A stretch of 64,000 nucleotides of DNA from Segatella baroniae B14 (GCF_022024235.1 NZ_CP091799.1:1528001-1592000); one strand, 5' to 3'; positions 1-9,289 are shown, counted from the stretch's first letter. Notes: generated from the letters alone by a model not told the origin. Numbers and translations are program-made.

Positions 1-181
1 CCTTTCGGGTATTCTGCCCAAAGAAGATATACAGGATAATTCCGACCACCGGTAGGAACCATAAAACAAGGAGCCATGCCATGGTTTTGGCAGGTTGTCT
101 ATTGTCCATCAATACCGCCATCATGGTTCCAATGATAATGATAAAATAGACTAGCAGAAATATCCAATGTATATAGATCAT
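1..181 (-). CDS. cls: Cardiolipin synthase, N-terminal part (cut by window edge)
   Basis: Only the first 60 codons are inside the window. They read from an ATG at 181 as two hydrophobic helices (residues about 4-24 and 37-54) joined by a short polar loop containing MDNRQPAKTMAW, and then GQNTRK. This is the PLDc_N two-helix membrane anchor that precedes the HKD phospholipase D domains of cardiolipin synthases (PLDNc family). The catalytic HKD motifs would lie to the left of the window, so the call rests on the anchor alone. The gene begins 25 bp after the queE stop on the same strand and is probably the last gene of the dnaG-queD-queE group. Confidence 0.75.
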   Translation of the reverse strand, partial: MIYIHWIFLLVYFIIIIGTMMAVLMDNRQPAKTMAWLLVLWFLPVVGIILYIFFGQNTRK

Positions 182-206
182 GTCAGGTATAGGTTTAATT
201 TTCTTC

Positions 207-806
207 TTATTTAAATCCAATGAGTTTATGAGTCTGCAAGCTCAAACGCCATTTCGGATGCTGCTCAATATAGGCTACACAAGCAGAAAGAATCTCCTGA
301 TTTTTTTGAGCATCTCCTGTATCGCATGGCTGAAGATAATAGTAATAAGCTTTAATACCAAATGTATCTACTTGATGCTCTCCATCAAAGATACACTTCA
401 GCTCATCACATTGAGCTACCTTCACATGCTCTTTTGGCGAAACAGTCAACCAGTCTAATTGCTTTGGTGGTTCCTTCGTTCCATTCGACTCCATTGCCAC
501 AAAATAACCAGCAGCATGGAACATATCTATAAAAGCACCATCTACCTGCATCGTAGGTTCGCCACCAGTGAGAATTATCATAGGCTTAGGCTGTCCCGCA
601 TCCTTTATTTTATCCTTACGGAGTTCTTCCACCTTATATAATATATCCTCATCGCTCATTTCCTGATAGTCCTTGAAATCGGTATCACAGAACGAGCACT
701 TCAGATTACATCCACTGAACCGAATAAAGATAGCAGCTCTACCAGTATGGCGTCCCTCTCCCTGAAGAGAATAAAATATCTCGTTAATCTTCTTCATAAG
801 TAGCAA
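207..806 (-). CDS. queE: 7-carboxy-7-deazaguanine synthase (radical SAM)
   Basis: Converts 6-carboxytetrahydropterin to 7-carboxy-7-deazaguanine in queuosine biosynthesis, using a 4Fe-4S cluster and SAM. The N-terminus carries the substrate motif YSLQGEGRHTGR and the cysteine cluster GCNLKCSFC (Cys33, Cys37, Cys40 counted from the first possible start), followed by TDF and the LTGGEPTMQ strand. The 199-residue length is normal for short QueE. The more likely start is the internal ATG at 797 (MKKINEIF), which still overlaps the 3' end of queD. The overlap suggests translational coupling with queD, the preceding pathway enzyme. Confidence 0.93.
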   Translation of the reverse strand: MLLMKKINEIFYSLQGEGRHTGRAAIFIRFSGCNLKCSFCDTDFKDYQEMSDEDILYKVEELRKDKIKDAGQPKPMIILTGGEPTMQVDGAFIDMFHAAGYFVAMESNGTKEPPKQLDWLTVSPKEHVKVAQCDELKCIFDGEHQVDTFGIKAYYYYLQPCDTGDAQKNQEILSACVAYIEQHPKWRLSLQTHKLIGFK

Positions 807-1116
807 TATTGTTATCGCTTTCCTGAACAGTTGCTTTATAGCAAGTAGGAATCTGCTCGGTTATCCATCGCGCTATATTCTCGGCTGTAGGGTTGAACGG
901 AAGAACCTCATTTAAATCAGCATGATCCAAGACACCATGAATTCGCTGCTTAATCGCACCGAAATCTTCTACCATGCCATCTTTATTCAGGGTTTTCGAC
1001 TTACAATATACTTTTATGTGCCAGTTATGGCCATGCACATTACTACACTTGCTCTCATAAGAGAGATTTAAATGGTGACTTGCCGACACCTCTAAACTTT
1101 TTTCTATATAATACAT
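784..1116 (-). CDS. queD: 6-carboxy-5,6,7,8-tetrahydropterin synthase
   Basis: Makes 6-carboxytetrahydropterin from dihydroneopterin triphosphate, the step before QueE in queuosine biosynthesis. Visible zinc ligands are His15 in SASHHL and His28 and His30 in VHGHNW. The catalytic Cys24 sits in ESKCSN, and the LDHADLNE segment holds the conserved Asp/His. At 110 residues it is a compact QueD of normal size. It starts 10 bp downstream of dnaG on the same strand and overlaps queE, so the three genes are probably one transcript. Confidence 0.94.
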   Translation of the reverse strand: MYYIEKSLEVSASHHLNLSYESKCSNVHGHNWHIKVYCKSKTLNKDGMVEDFGAIKQRIHGVLDHADLNEVLPFNPTAENIARWITEQIPTCYKATVQESDNNIATYEED

Positions 1117-1126
1117 ATTGTCTTCC

Positions 1127-3103
1127 TTATTGTATTATTTCATTTCCCAATTTTTTGGCAAGCACATTACGGATGTCTTGCACTTCCTTATATTCCTTCA
1201 TTACTTCTAATAGTTTATCATCCGGATCGCTGATCGAGAGTTGGTTAATCTGATTTTTCAGATTCTTTAAACGATTCTCCATAAATTCACAACGAAAGTT
1301 CAATACTAGTCGAAGTACATTATTTCTTATTTGCTCCTCAGTTGGTTCCGGTTTCAGACTCTTAGAGATTTGTACCTTATCTACACAGAGTTTGGCCGCC
1401 AGACCACTGATCTTCAGATCAGGATGCTGCAGAAAATAAGATTCTGATTTGAAGTTTTCTTCCCCAACATGCTGTAAAGCCTCATTGAGTATCTGATTAT
1501 AACGATCATCATGAAAACGAAGTTGGTCACTTCCCAAATCCAGTCCCACATATTGAGCTAAAGGCAAGCTAATCTCCGATCGGTCTGGTGCAATAATCGT
1601 AATTACCCGGTCACCATATCTTACCAACATCTGCACAAGCATCGTCTCGACATGTGAGGCTTGTGAAGATGTTGACTGATTGAACCCAAGCACAGTATCC
1701 ATAGCCGTTTTCTGCGTCTCGGCAGAATGAAGTTCCACTGTTTCCTGGCTTTGCTGATTAATCTGTCGTTGCTCTTCCTTGATCTTCTCATCTTGCCCTT
1801 CTCGGATAAAACGATTCATCGTACTAATCAATGTAGCCTCAGCAATACCGAGTCGCACAGAGCAGTCATGAATATAAGTAGCTCGAATAATCTGATCGGT
1901 TATGACAGATACACTAAAGACAATCGAATTGATAGCCTCTGATCGCTTAATGGGGTCGGTTACTCCTTTCAGCAGCACATCAGTCTTAAACTCAATAAAG
2001 TCCATCTGATGCTCTTCTACATATTGGCGAAATTCTTCTGCCGTATGACTGCGGGCAAAACTATCCGGGTCATTCCCGTCAGGTAACAAGAGCACCTTTA
2101 CATTCATACCTTCAGCCAAAAGCATATCGGTACCACGAAGAGCTGCATGGATACCGGCAGCATCACCATCATAGAGCAAGACGATGTTAGAGGTAAATCG
2201 ATGTAGTAAATGTATCTGATATTTACTCAATGCTGTACCCGAGTTAGCCACAACATTTTCGATACCACTCTGATGCATGGAAATAACGTCTGTATAACCT
2301 TCTACCATGTAAACACGGTCTTCTTTGGCTATGGCACGTTTAGCCTGATAGATACCGTATAGTTCGCGTTCCTTATGATAAATCTCACTATCAGGTGAGT
2401 TAACATATTTCTGATTTACACCCTTGGTACGCGAATCGAGCACACGTCCACCAAAAGCCACAACCTTACCACTGACACCTATCCAAGGAAACATGGCACG
2501 ACCAGCAAATCGATCTACTAGTTCACCATGATCTCGTTCATAGCAAAGACCGGTCTTGATAAGGAATTCCCTCTGATAGCCTTCTTGAATAGCAGTTTCT
2601 GGCAACTTATTACGCTCAGGAAGGTCAAATCCCAACTGAAACTTCTGAATGATGTCATCACGAAAGCCACGACTACGGAAATATTGCATCCCCACAGCCA
2701 GCCCATCGACATCATGATGCAGGATATTCTGGAAATACTTAGCTGCCCATTCGTTGACAATGAACATACTTTCTCGTTCATTTTCCTGCCTTTTTTCTTC
2801 TTCGCTTAGTTCGCGTTCCTGTATCTCGATATGATATTTTCGAGCCAGCCAGCGCAAAGATTCCGGATAAGTCATCTGCTCATGTTCCATGAGGAAATTG
2901 ACAGCATTGCCACCCTTTCCACACGTAAAACAATGACAGATTCCTCTAGCCGGAGAGACATAGAACGACGGTGTGGTGTCATCATGGAAAGGACAGAGCC
3001 CTTTATAGTTAGCTCCTGACTTTCGTAATGACACGAATTCGGATACCACCTCCACGATGTTGGTGGCATCCATAATCTTTTGTACTGTCGATCTATCTAT
3101 CAT
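1127..3103 (-). CDS. dnaG: DNA primase
   Basis: Synthesises RNA primers for the replisome. The CHC2 zinc-binding domain is at the N-terminus (Cys37, His40, Cys58, Cys61 in LCPFHDD and CHCFTCGKGG). The central TOPRIM core contains VEGYTDVI (catalytic Glu) and LLYDGDAAG (the DxD pair). The C-terminal helicase-binding region is divergent, as usual for Bacteroidetes. At 658 residues it has a typical length. It lies 27 bp downstream of the SGNH esterase gene on the same strand, with no terminator visible in between, so read-through is possible. Confidence 0.97.
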   Translation of the reverse strand: MIDRSTVQKIMDATNIVEVVSEFVSLRKSGANYKGLCPFHDDTTPSFYVSPARGICHCFTCGKGGNAVNFLMEHEQMTYPESLRWLARKYHIEIQERELSEEEKRQENERESMFIVNEWAAKYFQNILHHDVDGLAVGMQYFRSRGFRDDIIQKFQLGFDLPERNKLPETAIQEGYQREFLIKTGLCYERDHGELVDRFAGRAMFPWIGVSGKVVAFGGRVLDSRTKGVNQKYVNSPDSEIYHKERELYGIYQAKRAIAKEDRVYMVEGYTDVISMHQSGIENVVANSGTALSKYQIHLLHRFTSNIVLLYDGDAAGIHAALRGTDMLLAEGMNVKVLLLPDGNDPDSFARSHTAEEFRQYVEEHQMDFIEFKTDVLLKGVTDPIKRSEAINSIVFSVSVITDQIIRATYIHDCSVRLGIAEATLISTMNRFIREGQDEKIKEEQRQINQQSQETVELHSAETQKTAMDTVLGFNQSTSSQASHVETMLVQMLVRYGDRVITIIAPDRSEISLPLAQYVGLDLGSDQLRFHDDRYNQILNEALQHVGEENFKSESYFLQHPDLKISGLAAKLCVDKVQISKSLKPEPTEEQIRNNVLRLVLNFRCEFMENRLKNLKNQINQLSISDPDDKLLEVMKEYKEVQDIRNVLAKKLGNEIIQ

Positions 3104-3130
3104 ATAATATATATGGTCTATATTTTGTTT

Positions 3131-4768
3131 TTATTTCAAATAATCAGCCAGTTTGCTCTTGATTTGTTTCAACCCTCTGGCTATGCTTTGGGCATTCATC
3201 TGAGCACCCTTCAGACTGGTATGGGTATGGTCATGATTAAAATACTTCATGGCTTTATCCTTACTTCCGCAATGCTTATCGAGCCAGTCACCTGAAATAT
3301 TATGTAAATCAAGGAACTCTACACCCGTTGCCTTTACGACCTCACGATACCATTTGCCATAACTGTCGTTTCTACGCTCAATCTTACCATTAGGCCATTC
3401 GTTACGAGGTGTCAATGATACCAGTATAGGTGTAGCCCCCTTTTCACGGGCATCATCGATCATTTTTTTCAAATACCATCCAAAACTGTATACCAGTTCA
3501 TAACGGCCATCTTTCTCCATCTTGTACACATGACAAGTATCATCTGCAGAAGCGATTACACCACGCTCTTTCTTGTCATTAATAGGACAAATGTCATTGT
3601 GACCGAACTCAATCAGCACAAAGTCGCCTGGCTGCAAACTGTTATACACCTTTTCCCAACGGCCTTCACGGATATAGCTTCTACTGCTTCTTCCGGCCAT
3701 AGCTGCATTATAGATGGTAATTTTCTTTTCATTGAAAATGGTGTTAGCTTGAGAACCCCATCCCCACATACCATTTTTATCCTTATCAGCATTCTTTACA
3801 GTAGAGTCACCAGTAATCCAAACTACCGGTTTACCCTTCTCACGATTTACGGGCCATGTAGGAAGAGCCACATTAATCATCATATCCTGTAAAGGTTTCA
3901 AATCAGGATTACGGCTCGCGGCAATACCCTCTGCCGCAGAGCGTGCATTCATCTGAGCCCCCCATGCACTACTATGGATATGATCCTGATAGAAATGGTA
4001 CTGCTCTTTCCATTTACTGTAAGAGTCAAGTTTTTGACCACTTATTTCATTCAAATCTACAAAAGGCACTCCTTCTTCAGCAGCCACTACAGCAGCCCAA
4101 CCTGTCTGCGGCTTACGTATAATCTTTCCCGTCTTTTCATCAAAAGCATCACGAGGAGTAAGCGACATCAAAATAGGATGCGCACCTTTAGCGCGACACT
4201 CCGCTATATATCTTCTAAGATATCCACCATAAGAATATACCGTTTCTTCCTCACCGGTTTCCTTAATCTTTACATGCAAGCTATCATTTCCTGTCCCCGG
4301 AATAACTGCACGTGCACGACCAGAGTCATAAGGGCCATTATCATTATGTCCGATAGAGATAATTACCCAGTCACCTGGCTTCAAAGCTTGTTCGATAGCA
4401 GGCCATAACTTACGGTAGAAAGTACGAGTACTCATACCACCGAGAGCCTGATTCTCCACCGAAATTTTGTTGGCATTAAAATACTGGCTGGCAAAAAAGC
4501 CCCAACCCCATTGACCGTTATTACCATTACCAAGGGTACCATTACGCATCGTACTGTTGCCCACTAGGAACAAAACAGGTTGGTTACCTTTACGGGTAGA
4601 ACCAGGAGCCGGACGAGACATCAATGCCTTAGCGATACTGTCCGGAGTATTATCAACCACCTTGTTGACATCTTCAACAGGGTCAGGTAAATTATCAAAT
4701 CCAGTTTGAGCCATAGCTCCAGCTGCAATAGCTGACATTAGAGTTATAGATGTAAAAAGTCGCTTCAT
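3131..4768 (-). CDS. Secreted tandem SGNH esterase, rhamnogalacturonan acetylesterase-like
   Basis: A signal peptide (MKRLFTSITL to AMAQ) precedes two full SGNH hydrolase domains. Domain 1 (about residues 65-280) has GNST at 70-73, GHND at 140-143 and DHIH at 262-265. Domain 2 (about 314-530) has GDST at 320-323, GHND at 389-392 and DHTH at 513-516. Each therefore keeps the Ser, Asn, Asp and His of the catalytic set. The WGWG and GGMSTRTF / AGRSSRSY segments match the rhamnogalacturonan acetylesterase family (CE12), which removes acetyl groups from pectin backbones. Domain 1 has Asn where Asp is usual in the GDS motif. The exact substrate is inferred; a link to the rhamnose operon in this window is plausible but unproven. 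Confidence 0.85.
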   Translation of the reverse strand: MKRLFTSITLMSAIAAGAMAQTGFDNLPDPVEDVNKVVDNTPDSIAKALMSRPAPGSTRKGNQPVLFLVGNSTMRNGTLGNGNNGQWGWGFFASQYFNANKISVENQALGGMSTRTFYRKLWPAIEQALKPGDWVIISIGHNDNGPYDSGRARAVIPGTGNDSLHVKIKETGEEETVYSYGGYLRRYIAECRAKGAHPILMSLTPRDAFDEKTGKIIRKPQTGWAAVVAAEEGVPFVDLNEISGQKLDSYSKWKEQYHFYQDHIHSSAWGAQMNARSAAEGIAASRNPDLKPLQDMMINVALPTWPVNREKGKPVVWITGDSTVKNADKDKNGMWGWGSQANTIFNEKKITIYNAAMAGRSSRSYIREGRWEKVYNSLQPGDFVLIEFGHNDICPINDKKERGVIASADDTCHVYKMEKDGRYELVYSFGWYLKKMIDDAREKGATPILVSLTPRNEWPNGKIERRNDSYGKWYREVVKATGVEFLDLHNISGDWLDKHCGSKDKAMKYFNHDHTHTSLKGAQMNAQSIARGLKQIKSKLADYLK

Positions 4769-4816
4769 CTTTTAATAGGTATTTATTATTTTTTATAGGC
4801 TTATTATAATTAGGTG

Positions 4817-4824
4817 CAAAGATA
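4817..4824 (-). promoter_or_regulatory. Promoter -7 box for the SGNH esterase
   Basis: On the minus strand the sequence reads TATCTTTG, a match to the Bacteroidetes TAnnTTTG -7 box, about 50 bp upstream of the esterase ATG. No good TTTG -33 partner is seen at the normal spacing. Confidence 0.5.
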
Positions 4825-4855
4825 ACAAAAAGCAATGAAATGATAAAATCTATAC

Positions 4856-4901
4856 TGCACATTTAGAAAAAAATGTGCACATAAAATAGCACGATGTGCA
4901 T
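4856..4901. promoter_or_regulatory. Three TGCACAT-type repeats spaced by two helical turns (candidate operator)
   Basis: TGCACAT at 4856-4862, the perfect palindrome ATGTGCACAT at 4873-4882 and ATGTGCAT at 4894-4901 share the core ATGTGCA on one strand or the other. Their TGCA cores start at 4856, 4876 and 4897, a spacing of 20-21 bp that places them on the same face of the helix. They lie between the divergent promoters of the esterase gene and etfB, 16 bp upstream of the etfB -33 element. Regulator unknown. Confidence 0.45.
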
Positions 4902-4917
4902 TTTAAAGCAAATTTAT

Positions 4918-4948
4918 TTGTACAATAATAGAAAATAATGTACTTTTG
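4918..4948 (+). promoter_or_regulatory. etfB operon promoter
   Basis: TTG at 4918-4920, a 20-bp spacer, and TACTTTTG at 4941-4948 fit the Bacteroidetes sigma-ABfr promoter (TTTG / TAnnTTTG). It lies about 50 bp upstream of the etfB start. Confidence 0.7.
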
Positions 4949-4996
4949 CGAGGTATTTTTAATAAAACCGATTGATCTTATAAAACACTTTTATAT

Positions 4997-5866
4997 ATGA
5001 AGTTGAATATTGTAGTACTTGCTAAGCAGGTACCAGACACAAGAAATGTGGGTAAAGATGCCATGACTGCCGAAGGCACCGTCAACCGTGCTGCCTTACC
5101 TGCAATCTTCAATCCAGAAGACTTAAATGCTTTGGAGCAGGCCCTTCGTATCAAGGACCAAAATCCAGGTTCTACCGTAGGAGTACTTACCATGGGGCCT
5201 CCACGTGCCGGTGAAATTATTCGTCAAGGCCTTTACAGAGGCGCAGATACAGGCTGGTTACTTACCGACCGTAAGTTTGCTGGTGCTGACACCTTAGCTA
5301 CCTCTTACGCTTTGGCAACAGCTATCCAAAAAATTGGCCATGTAGATATCGTAATTGGTGGTCGTCAGGCTATCGATGGTGATACAGCTCAGGTTGGTCC
5401 ACAGGTTGCTCAGAAACTGGGTTTAAACCAGGTAACATACGCAGAAGAAGTCGTAAAAATCGAGGATGGGAAAGCTACTATCCGTCGTCACATTGATGGT
5501 GGTGTTGAGACTGTTGTCGCTCCTCTTCCTGTTGTAATTACTGTTAATGGCTCAGCTGCTCCTGCTCGTCCATGCAATGCCAAGCTCGTCATGAAGTATA
5601 AGTATGCTACTTGCCCTATGGAACGCAAAGGTGACGAACCTTGGACTGACCTTTACGAGACACGTCCTTATCTTACACTCAATCAGTGGAGTGTAGCCGA
5701 TGTAAATGGTGACGAGGCACAGTGTGGTTTATCAGGTTCACCTACTAAGGTAAAAGCCGTTAAGAACATTGTGTTCCAGGCTAAGGAAAGCAAGACCCTT
5801 ACAGGAAGTGATGAAGATATCAACAGCCTGATGAAAGAATTGTTAGACGAAAAAATTATTGGCTAA
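4997..5866 (+). CDS. etfB: Electron transfer flavoprotein, beta subunit
   Basis: Small subunit of the heterodimeric ETF, which carries electrons between an acyl-CoA dehydrogenase and a membrane or soluble acceptor. The N-terminus VVLAKQVPDTRNV and the signature GDTAQVGPQVAQKLG are typical of the EtfB Rossmann-like domain. The length of 289 residues is slightly longer than classic EtfB (about 255), as in EtfB of anaerobes. It is the first gene of a three-gene operon: etfA starts 3 bp after its stop and the acyl-CoA dehydrogenase follows. The physiological electron acceptor cannot be read from the sequence. Confidence 0.94.
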   Translation: MKLNIVVLAKQVPDTRNVGKDAMTAEGTVNRAALPAIFNPEDLNALEQALRIKDQNPGSTVGVLTMGPPRAGEIIRQGLYRGADTGWLLTDRKFAGADTLATSYALATAIQKIGHVDIVIGGRQAIDGDTAQVGPQVAQKLGLNQVTYAEEVVKIEDGKATIRRHIDGGVETVVAPLPVVITVNGSAAPARPCNAKLVMKYKYATCPMERKGDEPWTDLYETRPYLTLNQWSVADVNGDEAQCGLSGSPTKVKAVKNIVFQAKESKTLTGSDEDINSLMKELLDEKIIG

Positions 5867-5869
5867 TTT

Positions 5870-6892
5870 ATGAATAACGTTTTTGTATATTGCGAAGTTG
5901 AAGAAACTACCATTCAGGAAGTTTCTCAGGAACTTCTCACCAAAGGTCGTAAGTTGGCCAATAATCTTGGTGTAGAACTTCACGCTATCGTTGCCGGTAC
6001 TGGCATCAAGGGTAAGGTAGAAGATCAGATACTGCCTTACGGTGTAGATAAATTGTTTGTTTTCGATGCTGAGGGTCTTTTCCCTTATACATCAGCTCCT
6101 CATACTGATATTCTCGTTAATCTGTTCAAGGAAGAAAATCCACAGATTGCTTTGATGGGTGCTACCGTTATCGGTCGTGACCTTGGTCCACGCGTATCTT
6201 CTTCATTGACTTCAGGTTTGACTGCCGACTGTACACAGTTGGAAATCGGTGAATACGATGATAAGAAGAGTGGTAAGCACTATGATAATCTGTTATATCA
6301 GATTCGTCCTGCTTTCGGTGGTAATATCGTAGCTACTATTGTTAACCCAGACCACCGTCCACAAATGGCTACAGTACGCTCTGGCGTTATGCAGAAGGCT
6401 ATCTACGATGGCCAGGCTAAAGGCGAAGTCGTTTACCCTGATGTTGCTAAATATGTACCAGAGGCTGACTTTGTTGTGAAAGTTATCGACCGTCATGTAG
6501 AAGCAGCCAAGAACAATCTGAAGGGTGCTCCTATCGTAGTTGCTGGTGGTTATGGTGTAGGTAGCAAGGAAGGTTTCGATCTTCTCTTCGAACTCGCTAA
6601 AGAACTTCATGGCGAAGTAGGTGCAAGTCGTGCTGCTGTAGATGCTGGTTGGGTAGACCATGATCGACAGATTGGTCAGACAGGTGTAACTGTACATCCT
6701 AAAGTTTATATCGCTTGTGGTATCTCTGGTCAGATTCAGCATATCGCCGGTATGCAGGATGCAGGTATTATCATCTCTGTTAACAGCGATCCAGATGCTC
6801 CTATCAACAAGATTGCCGACTATGTTATCAATGGCACTTGCGAGGAAGTTCTCCCTAAGCTCATTAAGTATTACAAACAGAATTCTAAGTAA
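5870..6892 (+). CDS. etfA: Electron transfer flavoprotein, alpha subunit
   Basis: Large ETF subunit. The C-terminal FAD-binding domain is clear: VAGGYGVGS, GASRAAVDAGW, RQIGQTGVTV, YIACGISGQIQH and INSDPDAPI-like residues (here VNSDPDAPI) cover roughly residues 220-310. The 340-residue length is normal. It starts 3 bp after etfB and ends 3 bp before the acyl-CoA dehydrogenase, which supports one transcript and a functional ETF/dehydrogenase complex. Confidence 0.95.
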   Translation: MNNVFVYCEVEETTIQEVSQELLTKGRKLANNLGVELHAIVAGTGIKGKVEDQILPYGVDKLFVFDAEGLFPYTSAPHTDILVNLFKEENPQIALMGATVIGRDLGPRVSSSLTSGLTADCTQLEIGEYDDKKSGKHYDNLLYQIRPAFGGNIVATIVNPDHRPQMATVRSGVMQKAIYDGQAKGEVVYPDVAKYVPEADFVVKVIDRHVEAAKNNLKGAPIVVAGGYGVGSKEGFDLLFELAKELHGEVGASRAAVDAGWVDHDRQIGQTGVTVHPKVYIACGISGQIQHIAGMQDAGIIISVNSDPDAPINKIADYVINGTCEEVLPKLIKYYKQNSK

Positions 6893-6895
6893 AAA

Positions 6896-8620
6896 ATGGC
6901 AAACTATTATACAGATCATCCAGAGATTGAGTTCCATCTGAACCACCCTCTGATGAAGCGTATTGTTGAACTGAAAGAGCGCAACTACGCAGACAAAGAT
7001 AAATATGCAGATGCTCCAGTTAACTACGAGGATGCTATCGAAAACTACAAGCGCTTACTTGATATTACAGGTGACGTTGCAGCTAATATCATCGAACCAA
7101 ATTCTGAGAGCGTAGACCTCGAAGGTCCACATCTCGAAAACGGTCGAATGATTTATGCCAGCAAAACTTTCGAAAACCTCGAAGCTACTCGTAAGGCCGG
7201 TCTTTGGGGTATCTCTATGCCTCGCCGCTACAATGGCTTGAACCTTCCTAATGTAGTATTCTCTATGGCATCTGAAATTATTTCAGCTGCCGATGCTGGT
7301 TTCCAAAATGTATGGTCACTCCAAAGCTGTATCGATACTCTTTATGAATTTGGTACAGAGGAACAGCGTCAGAAGTACATTCCACGTATCGCTGAGGGTG
7401 AAACGATGTCTATGGACTTAACAGAGCCAGATGCTGGTTCTGATTTACAGCGTGTCATGCTGAAAGCTACACAGGATGAGGACGGTACATGGCGTCTGAA
7501 TGGTGTAAAACGTTTTATTACCAATGGTGACTCTGACATTCACTTGGTATTGGCTCGTTCTGAGGAAGGTACACACGATGGTCGTGGTTTGTCTATGTTC
7601 ATATACGACAAGCGTGATGGTGGTGTAGATGTTCGACACATTGAGCACAAGCTGGGTATACATGGTTCACCTACTTGTGAGCTTACTTATAAGAATGCCA
7701 AGGCTGAACTATGTGGTGATCGTAAACTCGGTTTGATAAAATACGTCATGGCATTGATGAATGGTGCACGTTTGGGTATCGCTGCCCAGAGTGTTGGTGT
7801 AGAACAGGAGGCTTATAATGAAGCTCTCGCTTATGCTAAAGAGCGCCAGCAGTTTGGTAAGAAGATTATCACTTTCCCTGCAGTTTACGATATGCTCTCT
7901 CGTATGAAAGCAAAACTCGACGCAGGTCGTTCTCTTCTCTATATGACAGCACGCTATGTTGATATCTATAAAGCTTTGGAGGATATCTCTCGTGAGCGTA
8001 AGTTGACTCCAGAAGAACGTAAGGAAATGAAGTTGTATAGCCGTTTGGCTGATGCCTTCACTCCACTGGCTAAAGGTACAAACTCTGAGTATGCTAACCA
8101 GAATGCATACGATGCCGTATCAGTACATGGTGGTTCAGGTTTCATTATGGAGTATAAGAGTCAGCGCTTACTTCGCGATGCTCGTATTTTCTCTATCTAT
8201 GAGGGTACTACACAGCTCCAAGTTGTTGCAGCAATCCGCTATATCACTAATGGTACTTATCTCAATATCATCAAAGAGATGCTTCAGGAAGAGGTTTGCG
8301 ACTGCATGAAACCATTACAGGCTCGTGTGGCAAAGTTGGTTGAAGCATACGAAGCTGCCATTCAGAAAGTTAAGGCTGATGAAAATCAGGATGAACATGA
8401 CTTCTTGGGTCGTCGACTTTATAACATGACAGCCGACATCGTAGAGTCTTTGCTTATTATTGCTGACGCTAGCAAGGCTCCAGAACTTTTCAAGAAGAGT
8501 GCTAACGTCTTCGTTCGCATGGCCGAGGAAGAGGTTATCGGTTCAGCTGCCTACATCCAGAATTTCAATGCTGAAGATCTTAAGAGTTTCGTAGCAGAAG
8601 ATGAGGAAACTGCAGAATAA
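6896..8620 (+). CDS. Acyl-CoA dehydrogenase
   Basis: FAD-dependent acyl-CoA dehydrogenase that passes electrons to the ETF encoded just upstream. Conserved segments include MDLTEPDAGSDL (flavin and substrate binding), RFITNGDSDIH, GRGLSMFI, ARLGIAAQSVGV and AYDAVSVHGGSGF. The catalytic base lies in the IYEGTTQLQ segment (Glu). At 574 residues it belongs to the longer subgroup with a C-terminal helical extension. Acyl-chain specificity cannot be deduced. Confidence 0.93.
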   Translation: MANYYTDHPEIEFHLNHPLMKRIVELKERNYADKDKYADAPVNYEDAIENYKRLLDITGDVAANIIEPNSESVDLEGPHLENGRMIYASKTFENLEATRKAGLWGISMPRRYNGLNLPNVVFSMASEIISAADAGFQNVWSLQSCIDTLYEFGTEEQRQKYIPRIAEGETMSMDLTEPDAGSDLQRVMLKATQDEDGTWRLNGVKRFITNGDSDIHLVLARSEEGTHDGRGLSMFIYDKRDGGVDVRHIEHKLGIHGSPTCELTYKNAKAELCGDRKLGLIKYVMALMNGARLGIAAQSVGVEQEAYNEALAYAKERQQFGKKIITFPAVYDMLSRMKAKLDAGRSLLYMTARYVDIYKALEDISRERKLTPEERKEMKLYSRLADAFTPLAKGTNSEYANQNAYDAVSVHGGSGFIMEYKSQRLLRDARIFSIYEGTTQLQVVAAIRYITNGTYLNIIKEMLQEEVCDCMKPLQARVAKLVEAYEAAIQKVKADENQDEHDFLGRRLYNMTADIVESLLIIADASKAPELFKKSANVFVRMAEEEVIGSAAYIQNFNAEDLKSFVAEDEETAE

Positions 8621-8646
8621 TTGAGAGTTATTTCATATATCAAACT

Positions 8647-8687
8647 ATCGGCGAATCCAAACAACTGGGTTCGCCGATTATTTTTTA
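8647..8687 (+). terminator. Intrinsic terminator of the etf operon
   Basis: ATCGGCGAA pairs with TTCGCCGAT across a short loop (stem 8647-8678), followed by a T-rich run. Confidence 0.85.
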
Positions 8688-8772
8688 TAAGAAACGCTAC
8701 GCACGAACGGTATTACATCACTTAATAACTATTTTTATCAGAAACAGATGATTTATTTTGAATAAATTTATC

Positions 8773-8780
8773 TACCTTTG
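8773..8780 (+). promoter_or_regulatory. Promoter -7 box for the lipoprotein gene
   Basis: TACCTTTG matches TAnnTTTG about 50 bp upstream of the ATG. A TTTG lies at 8757-8760 but the spacing (12 bp) is shorter than usual. Confidence 0.5.
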
Positions 8781-8831
8781 TTTTGAATTATGAATTTGCG
8801 ATTCATATTATTAACAAAGAATCAATAAACA

Positions 8832-9236
8832 ATGAAAAAAGCAATATTGCCTATTATAGCTATCATAGTTGCAAGTACATTTGCTATAGGATGCAAAATG
8901 GCTCCAAGTCAAAATGATGGCGATACCGTAGCAGCATCCGTTTTTGAGCCTGCTCAAATACACCAAAAAATAAGCAAGTCTACAGTCAAAGATTCAACAG
9001 TACAAGACAGTTCAAATATCTTTATTATAGGTGAAGGGTCAGATAAGAATAATCTACAACTTATTAGCTATCCATCACGACAAGATACTACACTCTATTG
9101 GAAAAGCAAGCATATCAAGGTAAAAGGCAATGCTGATTTCGGACAAATAGTACGTGTAGGCTTTATGCCAATCAACCATGGTGACAGTACTGTAAATATC
9201 GTTACATCTGTAGAAGAATATAACACGGTAGAATAA
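8832..9236 (+). CDS. Small predicted lipoprotein, function unknown
   Basis: 134 residues. It begins with a hydrophobic signal (MKKAILPIIAIIVASTF) ending in AIGC, a lipobox-like site with Cys21 as the predicted lipidated residue. The remainder is polar (many Ser, Thr, Asp and Gln) and contains no domain I recognise. It has its own promoter and stands alone between the etf operon and the GNAT gene. Export to the outer membrane or periplasm is inferred from the signal only. Confidence 0.7.
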   Translation: MKKAILPIIAIIVASTFAIGCKMAPSQNDGDTVAASVFEPAQIHQKISKSTVKDSTVQDSSNIFIIGEGSDKNNLQLISYPSRQDTTLYWKSKHIKVKGNADFGQIVRVGFMPINHGDSTVNIVTSVEEYNTVE

Positions 9237-9289
9237 ATCATACTATCGGGCGACATTCTAATAAAGCTAAGTCGTATAGAAAATACAAC

